64,000 nucleotides of DNA from Tubulanus polymorphus. Lineage: Eukaryota; Nemertea; Palaeonemertea; Tubulaniformes; Tubulanidae. This document shows positions 46,035-57,720 of this stretch, piece after piece. The stretch spans positions 2,134,916 through 2,198,915 of the forward strand of contig NC_134032.1 of NCBI RefSeq assembly GCF_964204645.1, written 5' to 3'. The notes beneath the pieces were generated by a model. The model was not told where the DNA came from and ran no database searches. It worked only from the letters and a program-made list of their open reading frames with translations. The position numbers and the translations under genes are program-made. How positions within the stretch are numbered: the first letter of the stretch is position 1; every line of letters begins with the position of its first letter.

Positions 46035-46280
46035 AGCTGGGTGGGTTTAATTTGACTCTGGATCCAGTTCCACAGTTGTGTGGGTTTAATTTGACTACGG
46101 ACCCAGTTCCACAGTAGTGTGTGGGTTTAATTTGACTGTGGATCCAGTTCCACAGTTGTTTGGGTTTAATTTGACTACGGACCCAGTTCCACAGTAGTGT
46201 GTGGGTTTAATTTGACTGTGGATCCAGTTCCACAGTTGTCTGGGTTTTATTTGACTCTGGATCTAGTTGCACAGTTGTGT
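46035..46280 (+). repeat. 39-bp minisatellite, block 5 (about 6 units)
   Basis: GTGGGTTTAATTTGACTCTG and GATCCAGTTCCACAGTTG units. It lies just outside the right end of the 10.4-kb element, next to a fragment of the about 60-bp repeat of the Ig gene intron. Confidence 0.92.
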
Positions 46281-46814
46281 GAGAATAATTGGATTTTGTA
46301 TTCAGGATTTTAAGATGTGTAGGCATGAAAACACGATATACACAATTTTGGCGGCTAGCCCTACCAATATGTCGCCTATGTCACTATAACGTAATGATAT
46401 CACAATAGGAAATTCATATAGTTGCTATAAATTGATTTAGAAAGTTTAAAGAATGTTTGAAAAATAAGAACTTGGCCATTAGTACCCTGGCACTCAGTTT
46501 TGGTATTACAAACATTTTTTCTAGAGAAAATTCAGTGTTTGAATTTCAATTTCAGTATGTGTGTGTTCGCACTCAAAAAGGCCTTCGTTTACAAATTATG
46601 AATTTTGCCTTTATGAGAAATCCTCTTATTCATATGGATTGGTATTATACTATAAATGATCGTTAAGCTGTATTCAGTGTTTCACGCCAGGTGACTGTAA
46701 TTATTTAAATATTCCTAGCGTTCTATTTTATTCTATCATTGCGACGTACATTACCACTACGCTACTATGCTGAAATTCGAATTCGACTTTTAGGTAGGCT
46801 AATATAATACCGGT
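46281..46814. other. Non-coding stretch
   Basis: A 69-codon frame at 46457-46666 has no family resemblance or splice context and is not called. Nothing else was recognised. Confidence 0.45.
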
Positions 46815-48265
46815 CTAAGTTCGCGTTTGTTCTATATACGATCTAACAATTTCAGACCAGTCTCAGCTCATTTTGGTACTATAACCGATCCAACATTTTA
46901 AGACCAGTCTAAGCTCATTTTGGTTCTATAGCCAATCTAACAACTTAAGACCAGTCTAAGCTCATTTTAGTTCTATAACCGATCCAACATTTTAAGACCA
47001 GTCTAAGCTCATTTTGGTTCTATAACCAATCTATAACGACTTAAGACCAGTCTAAGCTCATTTTAGTTCTATAACCAATCTAACAATCTTAGACCAGTCT
47101 AAGCTCATTTTGGTTCTATAACCAATCTAACAACTTAAGACCAGTCTAAGCTCATTTTAGTTCTATAGACAATCTAACAATCTAAGACTAGTCTAAGCTC
47201 ATTTTGGTTCTATAGCCAATCTAACAACTTAAGACTAGTCTAAGCTCATTTTGGTTCTATAGCCAATCTAACAACTTAAGACCAGTCTAAGCTCATTTTA
47301 GTTCTATAGACAATCTAACAATCTAAGACTAGTCTAAGCTCATTTTGGTTCTATAGCCAATCTAACAACTTAAGACCAGTCTAAGCTCATTTTAGTTCTA
47401 TAGCCAATCTAACAATCTAAGACTAGTCTAAGCTCATTTTGGTTCTATAGCCAATCTAACAACTTAAGACCAGTCTAAGCTCATTTTAGTTCTATAGACA
47501 ATCTAACAATCTAAGACTAGTCTAAGCTCATTTTGGTTCTATAGCCAATCTAACAACTTAAGACCAGTCTAAGCTCATTTTAGTTCTATAACCAATCTAA
47601 CAACGTAAGACCGGTCTAAGCTCATTTTAGTTCTATAACCAATCTAACAACTTAAGACCAGTCTAAGCTTATTTTAGTTCTATAACCAATCTAACAACTT
47701 AAGACTAGTCTAAGCTCATTTTGGTTCTATAGCCAATCTAACAACTTAAGACCAGTCTAAGCTCATTTTAGTTCTATAACCAATCTAACAACTTAAGACC
47801 GGTCTAAGCTCATTTTAGGTCTATAACCAATCTAACAACTTAAGACCAGTCTAAGCTTATTTTAGTTCTATAACCAATCTAACTACTTAAGACAAGTCTA
47901 AGCTCATTTTAGTTCTATAACCAATCTAACAACTTAAGACTAGTCTAAGCTCATTTTGGTTCTGTAGCCAATCTAACTACTTACGACCAGTCTAAGCTCA
48001 TTTTGGTTCTATAACCAATCTAACAACTTAAGACCAGTCTAAGCTCATTTTAGTTCTATAGCCAATCTAGCAACTAAAGACCCGTCTAAGCTCATTTTGG
48101 TTCTGTAACCAATCTAACAACTTAAGACCAGTCTAAGCTCATTTTAGTTCTATAGCCAATCTAGCAACTTAAGACCAGTCTAAGCTAATTTTGGTTCTAT
48201 AGAAAATCTAACAACTTAAGACCAGTCTAAGCTCATTTTGGTTCTGTAACACCACGATCTAACGA
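46815..48265 (-). repeat. 47-bp minisatellite, block 4 (about 31 units, inverted)
   Basis: AAGCTCATTTTGGTTCTATA, GCCAATCTAACAACTTAAGA and CCAGTCT. This is the longest block of the family. TTTTAG and TTTTGG variants alternate in runs, suggesting two- to three-unit higher-order duplication. Confidence 0.96.
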
Positions 48266-48780
48266 CTTTACATCAGTTTTAGACTCAAAACCACTAACGG
48301 AACTCTCCAAATGTGTTTTACTGGGTAAGGTTTAGTTAAGAATTTCTCAAAAGATGTAGGTTAAAAGTAAAAGGCTGGCCTAAATATCGAGCAGTATTGC
48401 GTGCCTGATCAGTAGATAGGTGAAAATTACAAAATCTAGAAAGACCTAAAACAGTATTTAATCGCTGTATATCATAACATAGTTTTATTTCCAGGATAAA
48501 AGGTTCACGGGGTCGGCGTTCTGAGTTCAATGTTCAACGAGGACATGCTCAGTCGAAGTGTTATACAATATAGACTAACATGCACTGGCCTATAGACGTA
48601 GTCTGCGAAGACGTTTCGAACGAAATACGCCGTCATGGAACTAAAACAGAAGTAAGTAAATATTCATGCAAATATAAACACGCGTTATGATAAAATGCGC
48701 TCGGTTTGTTTCATTTCGAAAATGAGATAATCCATCACGAAATAAATATACGCATTTAGCTCGTCAGTGAAGCTAGCTCG
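48266..48780. other. Non-coding stretch
   Basis: No gene or repeat recognised. It is followed by MITE-end relics (AACTCGCAACTGTGGAACTG near 48818). Confidence 0.45.
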
Positions 48781-48867
48781 TTGACTGGAACCAATTTCAA
48801 CTCGGAGTTATCGCCAACTCGCAACTGTGGAACTGCATCGAGGATGCAGTCTGAAATTGAATTATTA

Positions 48868-49130
<263 letters not shown>

Positions 49131-49172
49131 ATCATTTGTCCGACTGAAAAGAATCAAACAGTTTGTTGTTCA

Positions 49173-49308
49173 GGATTCAGTTCCACAGTGTTGCGAGTTC
49201 CACAATTGCGAGTTGAGATTTAGTAACTCGGAGTAAACTCATTTCGAAAATGAATTAACTTTAACTCGCAATTAACTCTAACTCACACAACACCGTGGAA
49301 CTGGGTCC
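49173..49308. mobile_element. GGACCCAGTTCCACAG-type MITE, copy 1
   Basis: AGGATTCAGTTCCACAGT at the left pairs with CCGTGGAACTGGGTCCT at the right; the interior is GAGTTA/TAACTC-rich with TTTCGAAAATGAATTAAC. Confidence 0.75.
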
Positions 49309-49381
49309 TGTGCCATATAGAAACCCAACCTTGGTTTTCTATCGGTTATATAATCATTGCTACGAAATGTTATCATTCATC

Positions 49382-49705
49382 ATGGCGTGCGGTCGTCGGT
49401 CTCATGCGACGCAACGCGACAATCGCGTTGGAGGCACTCGCATAAAACATTTGACACATAATACAATACAAATTGCTGAAAACTATGAAATCTGGCTGAA
49501 AGATAAGTTTCCAGTTTCTAGGCGCCATTTTGTGGCGGTTCCTCGAGGTCCAAATTGTTGCGGCAATTTGCGCTCATTTTTAACACATAAGTTTAGTTTT
49601 GGGACTACGTGCGTGTATGCTACAAGCGCGTTTGAATCTGAATGCAATAAAGCTCGCGCAGTCAAATTACGTAATTCCAAGGCTTTATTTGAAACATTGA
49701 AATGA
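49382..49705 (+). CDS. Unrecognised 107-codon reading frame
   Basis: MACGRRSHATQRDNRVGGTR and so on to RNSKALFETLK. The ATG at 49382 has a good context (ATCATGG). The product is basic with Cys pairs (PNCCGN) and no obvious membrane segment. Codon composition looks less repeat-like than the surroundings. The longer upstream frame starts inside a MITE and is not preferred. It could be a small gene, an exon or a fragment of a mobile-element protein; no family is recognised. Confidence 0.3.
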   Translation: MACGRRSHATQRDNRVGGTRIKHLTHNTIQIAENYEIWLKDKFPVSRRHFVAVPRGPNCCGNLRSFLTHKFSFGTTCVYATSAFESECNKARAVKLRNSKALFETLK

Positions 49706-49709
49706 TTTA

Positions 49710-50180
49710 TCGTCACAGATTTACCGAATATTGAATTGATGACCTAATTGCTAATGCAATAATAGGCGAATTTGTTAAATCCATTCATATTCTAAAGTCG
49801 ATATGAGTGTTGTTTACATTCTTGTTACTGCCACTTTCGGGTCGGGTTTCTAGATTATTTCGAATGTGCTCACTTTTTACAACGAATTAACAACTAATTC
49901 GATCGTAGCCGAATAGCTTTAGCTCCAGTCGATTTTTGGCTAACGTGCATATAAAAACTAAGGCAGTGGAATTCGTCGACGCATTAATGTTTAGTCGCGC
50001 GCGGCCCTTAACGAAACTTTTAACAATATTTTCAAAAGGAATTGTCCAAGTATGCACAAATACGTGTACTTCGTTTCGGCCGGTCGCTTTGGATTTATTC
50101 CTGAGCTGGGACCGGCTTCGATAGACTGGTATTATCGGCTCGAATTAGCAGATGCTAACCCGGGGTTAAAGTTAGAACAC
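49710..50180. other. Non-coding stretch
   Basis: A 62-codon frame (49936-50124) is not convincing. Nothing else was recognised. Confidence 0.4.
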
Positions 50181-50181
50181 T

Positions 50182-50280
50182 GGACCCAGTTCCACAGTCG
50201 TGAGTTAGAGTTAACTCTCAGTTAAAATCAATTCATTTTCAACGAGTCAAATCATAACTCACAACTGTCGAACTGGGTCC
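50182..50280. mobile_element. GGACCCAGTTCCACAG-type MITE, copy 2 (99 bp)
   Basis: GGACCCAGTTCCACAG at the left, and CAACTGTCGAACTGGGTCC at the right as its inverse. The interior is GAGTTAGAGTTAACTCTCAG then AACGAGTCAAATCATAACTC. A partial second copy follows at 50281-50345. Confidence 0.85.
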
Positions 50281-50780
50281 AGGAGTTAAAGTTGACTCTC
50301 AGTTAAAAGTTAGTTCATTTTCAATTAAGTTAACTTATTTATCTATTAATAGTTATTATTTAGTTATTCAATTAGTTACTAGGAACTGGACCCCGATCAT
50401 TAAAACCTGATCTAGTGTGTTCTCATTATGGTGCTGAAGAAGACGTTAGCTTCGCATTATCAACATGTTTTTTTCAAATCGTCCCTTTACGCTTTTCGGG
50501 TCTATCGGGTTACAACATTAATTATTTAAAAATTTTCTAATTCTTAGAACGCCGGATAAAAAACTAGTTCATATTTTCAGATACGACGCGAGCTTCAATA
50601 TACTGCGTGACCTGGATCCGTTTTATAGACATATTGTCACAATATATCATAACCAATTTAGTTTTAATTTGTGTCCCTAGATTAGATTAGAGGTCGGCAA
50701 TCTTTGACTGGAAGACAATACCGAAAGCCAAATACATCTACGGCCCAGTAGTTGCCGAAACAAACTGAGAAAGTTCGAAA

Positions 50781-53700
50781 ATGCTGCCAAGGAGCGGCGC
50801 CGATGTCGATAAACAGACCCTAGCGCCCTCTGCTGGCAGTACCGAAAACGATGTCAGTAGACAGACGCCGGCGACCTCTGGCGGCGGTGATGAAAAAGAT
50901 CTCAAGCCAGCGAGCTCCGAAAACGGAACCGACGGCCCGAAACGAAACGGCAATACATCGAGAACGCCAACGACCTGTTTCAACGAAACCGGAGCGATCA
51001 TAGCGAACTCTGGCGGCGGTTACGAACACGACGACGACGTCTCGCAGACGCCAGCGGCCCCTGACGGCGGGTACGGATGGCTGATCGTATTCGCGTCGTT
51101 CATGTGCGATTGCATGGCAGACGGCGTCGCCTTCTCGTTCGGAGTTCTGATGGACGAGTTCTTGGACTATTTCCGCGAAAGCAACAGCAAAACCTCCTGG
51201 GTCGGGTCCTTATTTCACGGTATACCGCTAATAGCCGGACCGCTGGCTAGCGCGCTCATCACGCGTTACGGATGTCGGTGGGTTTGCATGGCCGGCGGCG
51301 TGTTAACAAGTCTAGGCTTCATAATAAGTTTCTTCGCTGTAAATATCGATTATTTATGCTTCAGTTTCGGGTTGCTATCCGGTTTCGGTTTATCGCTAGT
51401 CTACACTCCGGCCGTCGTCATAGTCGCGTTCTATTTCGACAAGAAGCGCTCGTTCGCTACCGGACTAGCGGCATCTGGTAGCGGAATCGGTTCCCTCATA
51501 TTCGCCCCTCTGATCGAGTATCTGATCGGTATCTACGGTTGGAAGGGCACGTTATGGATACTCGGCGGTATCATGCTGAATTTCGTCGTTTGCGGCGCCC
51601 TCTTTCGGCCGGTCGAGACGAAATCGCAACGGACGATACGCCGGAACTTGCGGACTTTCGACGAAATTCTTTCTAGGGAAAATAGCGAATGCGGCGGAAA
51701 CGACGCCGCGTCGGATCTGGATAAGACGCTCGTAGCGCGTCATAACGGCCGTAGGCCTAGTCGCAATATGCTGAATCTGATACAGACCTCGGTCGTCAAG
51801 TCGGATATAGAAATACCGACTTTCATCGACGGACGCCCGTATCGTCGCGGGGGAGATCGGGAAGATGGAGGAGCAACCGTCGATTTAGATGAACCAGGCG
51901 CCGCTTCGAGCATCGCGAACGGTCGCCTTCAAAACGGCCAAGTTCGAATCTTCAGCGACAGCGAAAACGAAGAACCCTTATTAGAACCAAACCAGTGCAA
52001 TAAAAATCATATTTCCCATAGATGCGGGCTCGAAAGCGCGCGCCTGACCGCTAAACACAAAAGCCTAGCTCACTGCGTCAGTACCAGCAGGATTATGGTA
52101 CCTTTACCCGACTACCGACGAGGCGCTGTCAGTTTCAGCTGTCCGAACGTTTTCGACAGCGACAGCGAAGTAGAGACCGCTGCGCCCGGTAGAGAGGACA
52201 GACGGGCAGCCGGCTGCTGCGATCGGAAACTCGTGCGCAAAGTCTGGAGCGAAATGTTCGACTTAAACATCCTTAAACAACCGACGTATTTCCTATTTTT
52301 CGTGTCGAATTTCATCTTGTACGTCTGGTACGACGTCGCCTATTTCTTTCTGCCCGAGTTCGCCACGCAGCAGGGCATCAGCGCCCAGAACGCCGCCTGG
52401 AGCGTCGCCATATTGGGCGTGATGAACACTATCGGTCAGATATTCTTCGGCTATCTCGGCGACCTGCCCCGTCTACGCACGGCGTACGTCTACGCCGTTG
52501 CTATCGGTCTGTGCGGCATCGCAACCACGTTCACGCCGCTTTGCACGGATTTCGCGTCGATCTGCGTCTATAGCGCGCTGTTCGGGTTTTTCATCGGCGC
52601 CGACTACGCGCTCTGCTCTGTGATAATCATCGAAATTCTCTCGCTGCAACAGCTGACCAACGCGTACGGTATGATGATGTGCGGTCAGGGGATAGCTAAT
52701 CTCATCGGTCCACCCATAGCTGGTAAGTTCACTAAAGTGCGGTGTAGGTTTCCGGATTAAAGATTAACATCAGGTGAATGAAGCAACTAAAGAGTCCAAG
52801 GTTTACTATTAACTTTAAACGTTAAACTCTTAGCTTTTAACTAGTTCATTTGACGCTTTCGCTACTAGTGCATGTAGCTAGCAGCTTCACCAGGTAAATG
52901 ATCGATGAAGCTAATACATTAGTAGCGAAAGCTAGTGCGTCAGATAAATTAGTCAAAAGTTAACAGTTTAAAGTATTTCCGTCGAGTACTGTACCCTTTC
53001 CTATGGTTTTGCCGATATTTTCTAAATTTGGATTGATCGCCAATGGTTTTTCTACGCGACCCGGCCCTGCGGTATTGCATTTAGCCACCGGCGAAATCCG
53101 CCATCTTTTTTCTTGGCGTTCTCGCAGTAGAACGCGTTGGATTTTAATGGTTTCGTCCGTCTGATAAACTAGTTGATCTATAAAGTACAACTCGTCCCTG
53201 CAATTAACTGATATCTATCTCAGAGTAGAGTAAACATCATCAGAGGAACAAAAACACAACAATAATTATTGTGATTTGTTCCTCTGATGATGAGGCTTAG
53301 TTAAAGCTTAAGCCGGGCGTTGGTCGACGTTGCGACGCGACGCGATCGTCGCATTGCGTCACAAGTGGCCGCGCAAGTCGGTTGCGACGCGATTGTCAGC
53401 GACTGAGTGCGACTAGTTGCTGCCAGTCGCAACAGCACGCAGGTCGGTTGCGACGGTCGCGTCGCATCGCAGAAAGTAGAACATGTGCGACTCATCGCGG
53501 CTGGCGTCGCTGGAAGTCGCAACCCGTCGCTGGCGGTCGCAAGGTAGCGTAGGTTAGTGAGTCGTTGCGACGCGATCGTCGCTGGCGGTCGCAGTGAGTC
53601 GCGTCGCAGTGAGTCGCAAGCCGTCGCAAGGCCGACCTACGCCCGCCTTTAGAAACTGTCAGGAAAATAAACTGTTTTACAGATCTAACTGGCTTTTTAT

Positions 53701-55081
53701 TTGTTTACTACTCGTCCCGTTGTTTCAATAAAAAAAAGATGAAATTGAAGTAGAGGCTCGCTCCAATTTTAATTTTCTGTTGGTGGAAAATGTAAATTTT
53801 CATCAATCGTAATTCTGAATAAATCTAGATTTTAGAAATTGAATGGCCAGTGAACCAACCGGTAACCGATCATTACTCGAGCCCCAGTGAACCAACCGAG
53901 AACTGATCATTACCCGAGTTCTAGTGAACCAACCGAGAACTGATCATTACTCGAGTCCCAGTGAACCAACCGAGAACTGGTCATTACTCGAGTCTCAGTG
54001 AACCAACCGAGAACTGATCATTACTCGAGTCTCAGTGAACCAACCGAGAACTGATCATTACTCGAGTCCCAGTGAACCAACCGGTAACTGATCATTACTC
54101 GAGTCCCAGTGAACCAACCGAGAACTGATCATTACTCGAGTCCCAGTGAACCAACCGAGAACTGATCATTACTCGAGTCTCAGTGAACCAACCGAGAACT
54201 GATCATTACTCGAGTCTCAGTGAACCAACCGAGAACTGATCATTACTCGAGTCTCAGTGAACCAACCGAGAACTGATCATTACTCGAGCCCCGGTGAACC
54301 AACCGAGAACTGATCATTACTCGAGTCTCAGTGAACCAACCGCGAACTGATCATTACTCGAGTCTCAGTGAACCAACCGAGAACTGGTCATTACTCGAGC
54401 CCCAGTGAACCAACCGGCAACTGATCAAAGTAATCGCCTCCCTCTCCTGGCTCTCACTCTCCCTCTCCCTCTCCTGGCTCTCCCTCTCCCTATCCTGGCT
54501 CTCCCTCTCCCTCTCCTGGCTCTTCCTCTCCTGGCTATCCCTCTCCCTCTCCCTCTCCTGGCTCTCCCTCTCCCTCTCCTTGTCATTTAAATCGTTTTTT
54601 GTAGTAGTTTCTGTCACAGATATCGATGTTAGCGCCTTGTTTTTAAACCCACGCACACGACAATGAAAACAGCTGTGACGGAAACATGTTTCGAGCGTGT
54701 CTACGTGTCGTGTGCGTTTACGAGAAGCGAGAAACACGGTTTCGCGAAACGGCGCCGTTTCCGAGATCAAACATGGTTCTTGGCGTTTCCCTGTGTCGTG
54801 TGCGTTGGGCTTTAGAGAACGGTAATTGGAAGCTTCGCGTCTCATTTCGTATCACCTCTTATTTATTTTCAGGTTTGCTATACGACTACACCGGGTCGTA
54901 CAACGCTACGTTCATCGCCGGCGGGGTCTGCATCGCTATTTCCGGTTTCATGATGTTCTCCGTTTCGTTGATCGAGAAATGCGACAACGCTCGTGAACAG
55001 CGCCACCTACAGCGAGAACTGGACGAACAACGGCGCCATCTAGCGGATAAAGAATTGTCCGCTGCCGTGCCGCTGGTCTGA
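50781..55081 (+). CDS. SLC16 (monocarboxylate transporter-like) protein, two coding exons
   Basis: A 716-residue plasma-membrane MFS transporter. Exon 50781-52722 ends CCCATAGCTG before GTAAGT; exon 54873-55081 restores GLLYDYTGSYNATF, a conserved SLC16 segment in the last helices. The SLC16 signature DGGYGW (residues 95-100) precedes helix 1. Helices 1-6 span about 100-285, then a 200-residue acidic and basic cytoplasmic loop, then helices 7-12 from about 500. Helix 8 reads VMNTIGQIFFG where lactate-type MCTs have the Asp/Arg pair FVDMVARP, so Asp is Asn and Arg is Gln. This suggests an orphan-type member rather than a proton/lactate carrier. The N-terminus has a repeated DVxxQTPA motif. The single intron (52723-54872) holds two MITEs and a 37-bp array. 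Confidence 0.9.
52834..52976. mobile_element. Palindromic MITE in the SLC16-like intron
   Basis: TTTTAACTAGTTCATTTGAC with GCTTTCGCTACTA pairs with TAGTAGCGAAAGC and AAATTAGTCAAAAGTTAAC. The arms are about 55 bp with small gaps. Confidence 0.75.
52960..53198 (-). CDS. Unrecognised open exon-like frame inside the SLC16-like intron
   Basis: On the - strand, TTAATTGCAG precedes an open frame (DELYFIDQLVYQTDETIKIQ, then LLRERQEKRWRISPVAK) that ends at a stop at 52960. The amino-acid composition is protein-like. It may be a fragment of a mobile-element protein or a nested exon; no family is recognised and no second exon was found. Confidence 0.22.
53233..53292. repeat. Perfect hairpin-forming inverted repeat
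   Basis: CATCATCAGAGGAACAAA pairs with TTTGTTCCTCTGATGATG around a 24-bp loop. Confidence 0.9.
53311..53648. mobile_element. PIF/Harbinger-like MITE, GTCGC-rich
   Basis: TTA at 53308-53310 and 53649-53651 flank termini AGCCGGGCGTTGGTCG and, inverted, AGGCGGGCGTAGGTCG. A 3-bp TTA duplication fits PIF/Harbinger. The interior is packed with GTCGC/GCGAC words (TTGCGACGCGAT, GTCGCAGTGAGTCGC) and is much more GC-rich than its surroundings. Confidence 0.7.
53847..54427 (-). repeat. 37-bp minisatellite, intronic block (about 16 units)
   Basis: The + strand reads CAGTGAACCAACCGAGAACT, then GATCATTACTCGAGTCC. It is the reverse complement of the large array at 59361-63457. It lies wholly within the SLC16-like intron. 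Confidence 0.97.
54435..54585. repeat. CTCTCC/CTGG-rich microsatellite
   Basis: CTCTCCCTCTCCTGG in variable repeats, adjoining the 37-bp array. Leu/Pro and Glu/Arg frames here are artefacts. Confidence 0.95.
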
Positions 55082-55164
55082 CGAAACTTATCGCGTTAGG
55101 ATTATGAATTTGGCTTCGTTTGGACCTAATCGGTAGTTGGCGTCCAGACCATCGAGATGATCGA

Positions 55165-55375
55165 AAGCATAAACAGTGGTTTAAGCCGCTTATTGGGCTC
55201 GATAATTCGCAGTTCCTGGGTTCGAATCCCAGCGGTGTCGCATAGTTTTTGATCTAGTCTTTTGAGAAAGCTCGAATATGCTATTAATATCAGGAGTGGC
55301 GCTCAGTGGGTTGAGACCGACCCACTACTAATGCCCTGGATGGGGCTCCGGTTAACAACAAAAATACCGAATATG
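55165..55375 (+). mobile_element. tRNA-like SINE fragments
   Basis: CCTGGGTTCGAATCCCAGC makes a perfect tRNA T-arm (five pairs), but no D or acceptor stem is present. GTGGCGCTCAGTGGGTTGAG follows at 55296 and resembles the 3' body of the SINE at 27950-27977 (GTGGCGCTCCGTGGGTTGAG). ACAACAAAAATACCG ends the unit. Confidence 0.45.
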
Positions 55376-55394
55376 CGATTAGTTAAGTGTTCGA

Positions 55395-55700
55395 CTACTG
55401 GTTAACGGCCTGATTGGTTGATTGATTGTTTGAATAGCTGATTTACTAATGAATTGACTGATTGTATGGTCGATTGGTTAATTGGTATTTGCTGGTTGGT
55501 TGATTGATTGGTTGATCGATTGATTGATTGATTGATTGATTTGTTGATTGATCGGTTGATTGATTTGTTGGTTGATCGGATGTTCGATTGCTTGATTGAT
55601 TTATTGATTGATTGGTTGATTGATCGGTCGATTGATTTGTTGGTTGATTGGCTGGTTGATTGGTCGATTGATTGGATTGATTGGTCGATTTATCAGTATG
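55395..55700 (+). repeat. GATT-rich degenerate tetranucleotide repeat
   Basis: TTGATTGATTGG and variants throughout; it generates a spurious Ile/Asp/Trp-rich frame. Confidence 0.95.
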
Positions 55701-56003
55701 GCGTATCTTTCAAATCATTGGTGCTGACAGAATATCTGTGTATTACAATCATATGAATAACAAACTAGCTGTGATATTATCGGGACCTTGTGGCTTGATC
55801 AGGGATCAGAAAACAGGTCCCGCGTCAGTATTTAGCTGCTCTCAGGGTCGCTGTACCCTGCATCCCTTCAGACGTACATCGCCGTCCATACAAACAGCGA
55901 TCTTCAACATTTCAAATGAGATAATGAACTGCAGTTTGCAGTGACCTAACGAACACCAACAAACATATTACACATTTCCTCTACGGGGACTAGTAACAAT
56001 GGC

Positions 56004-56335
56004 GTACCCGCAGCTATCCCACCAGGTGGCGTGACGAGCAGTAGGTTGTTCGTCGTCAAAATTAGTTCATTTTCGATGAACTTTGAACTGATCTTTTTTT
56101 TTCCTGAATCCATATGTTATCGCAGTACCCACCAAATATACAATACTTTCATTCTGCTCATATATCGGACAAAGTCTCCATAAATAATTGATTCATTTAA
56201 GAGAAAAGTTCGTTTTGATTTAATTGAAATGTCGAAGTAACCGAACGCAGACGACCAGCCATCTACTGGCGACACCTGGCGGATCCTCGCCTGCCATACG
56301 GGAATCCTCGATTGCCACAGTGGCACTGCGGGTAC
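56004..56335 (+). mobile_element. MITE with GTACCCGCAG termini, best preserved copy
   Basis: GTACCCGCAG at 56004 and CTGCGGGTAC ending at 56335. CAATG precedes and CATTG follows, extending the symmetry. Internal markers: ACCAGGTGGCGTGACGAGCA, CACCTGGCGGATCCTCGCC and CGATTGCCACAGTGGC. Confidence 0.82.
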
Positions 56336-56375
56336 CACATTGATAGTGAATGACCAACCGCAGTATTATATCCCT

Positions 56376-56486
56376 GGACCCAGTTCCACAGTCGTGAGTT
56401 AGAGTTAAATCTGGGTTAAAATTAGTTCATTTCCAATGATTTAACTCTCGAGTCAAATCTTAACTCAGAACTGTGGAACTGAGTCC
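56376..56486. mobile_element. GGACCCAGTTCCACAG-type MITE, copy 3 (111 bp)
   Basis: GGACCCAGTTCCACAG at the left and CTGTGGAACTGAGTCC at the right; the interior is GAGTTAGAGTTAAAT and TAACTCTCGAGTCAAATC. Confidence 0.85.
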
Positions 56487-56709
56487 TGTATGATAAAAAG
56501 AAAGTGTTTCTATTTTACAGTTGCTGGGATACTGCTACCCCGATCATTGGTCTCATAGATAATCAAGTCCCTGTGGTTCCCTTGCCATGAATAATGACAA
56601 ATCAGATCGTACAGACTTCAGGTCCAGTCATATGATGGTTGTCCGAAGGGGTACACGGTCCAGGCAACAGATTGCCCGAAGGGGTGAAGGTTACAGGCAG
56701 CAAATTGAT

Positions 56710-56895
56710 ACAGTGGAACCTCGTTACAACGAACTTCACAGGACCAGAAAATCTGTTCGTTATAACCGATAGTTCACTGTTATATCTAGTATGAAATTAA
56801 TCAAATGTTCCTACTTGGGACGAAATTCTATATTTGTTGTTGGTTGGTCTGATGAATCGTTGTATCCGAGTTCGTTGTAACGAGGTTCCACTGCG
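56710..56895. mobile_element. MITE with CAGTGGAACCTCGTTACAAC termini
   Basis: CAGTGGAACCTCGTTACAAC at the left is mirrored by GTTGTAACGAGGTTCCACTG at the right. The left arm continues GAACTTCACAGGACCAGAAA and CGTTATAACCGATAG, which is the 71-bp unit of 8440-9232 in reverse. Termini starting CAGTGGAACC are common in Tc1/mariner-pogo-type elements; that family call is inference. Confidence 0.82.
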
Positions 56896-57235
56896 CGTGC
56901 ACGATTACTAATTTACACGGAATATTATTTCATCTCAGGGTTGTCTACGGGTATACATCAAAAATCATATCTCACGCTCAGGTCCATACAGCCTCGATTG
57001 TGGCTCTGAATTCATCGCCCGAACATAATTATAGTCGGTAAAATGTTCTAGACACTGATTTCGACGCGTACTTTATTCGTAGTTGATCTTGCATAGAATC
57101 CAATTTTGTCCAAGCACAGTTCATGATACCTGGAATGATTCGTATAAGATTCAGCGTGTTTTGCGTTCGGTGTATTTTGCATACAAGAACCAGTTTCACA
57201 GTCGTGACTTAGTCAAAACGTGATCTTGAATCATA
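56896..57235. other. Non-coding stretch
   Basis: Nothing recognised except a MITE-end relic (AACCAGTTTCACAGTCGTGA) near 57188. Confidence 0.45.
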
Positions 57236-57720
57236 AGGCTGGTCTCAGGTTGTTTGATTGGTTATAGAAAATGAGCTGAGACTGGTCTTAACTTGTTAGA
57301 TTCGATATAGAACCAAAATGAACAGAGTTTGTTAAGTTTTTTTGTCGGTTATGAGTTTTAGACTAGTCGTAAGTTGTTAAATTGGTTATGGAACCAGAAT
57401 AAGCTTAGACTGGTCTTAAGTTGTTAGATTGGATATAGAACCGAAATGAGCTTAGACTGGTCTTAAGTTGTTAGATTGGTAATAAAACCAAATTGAGCAT
57501 AGTTTGGTAGGTTTTTTAAGTTGGTTACGAGTTTAGACTGGTCTTACGTTGTTAAATTGGTTATTGGACAAAAATAAGCATAAATTGGTCTTAAGCTGTT
57601 AGATAGGGTTTATACCTGAAATGAGCTTAGACTGGTCTTAAGTTGTAAGATTAGTAATAGAACCATAATAAGTCAAAATAGGCTGGTCTTAAGTTGTTAG
57701 ATTGTAGCCTAGAACCGAGA
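57236..57720 (+). repeat. 47-bp minisatellite, block 5 (about 10 divergent units)
   Basis: GACTGGTCTTAAGTTGTTAG and ATTGGTTATAGAACCAAAAT variants, more diverged than the other blocks. Confidence 0.88.

Noticed and set aside
52723-52760. Readthrough end of the SLC16-like first exon (KFTKVRCRFPD)
   Set aside because: GTAAGT at 52723 is a strong donor, and the exon at 54873 restores the conserved family sequence.
55190-55245. tRNA gene (also at 18056-18120, 28889-28935 and 33470-33545)
   Set aside because: Only T-arm and B-box are well formed; acceptor and D-stems are missing. SINE heads or relics are more likely.
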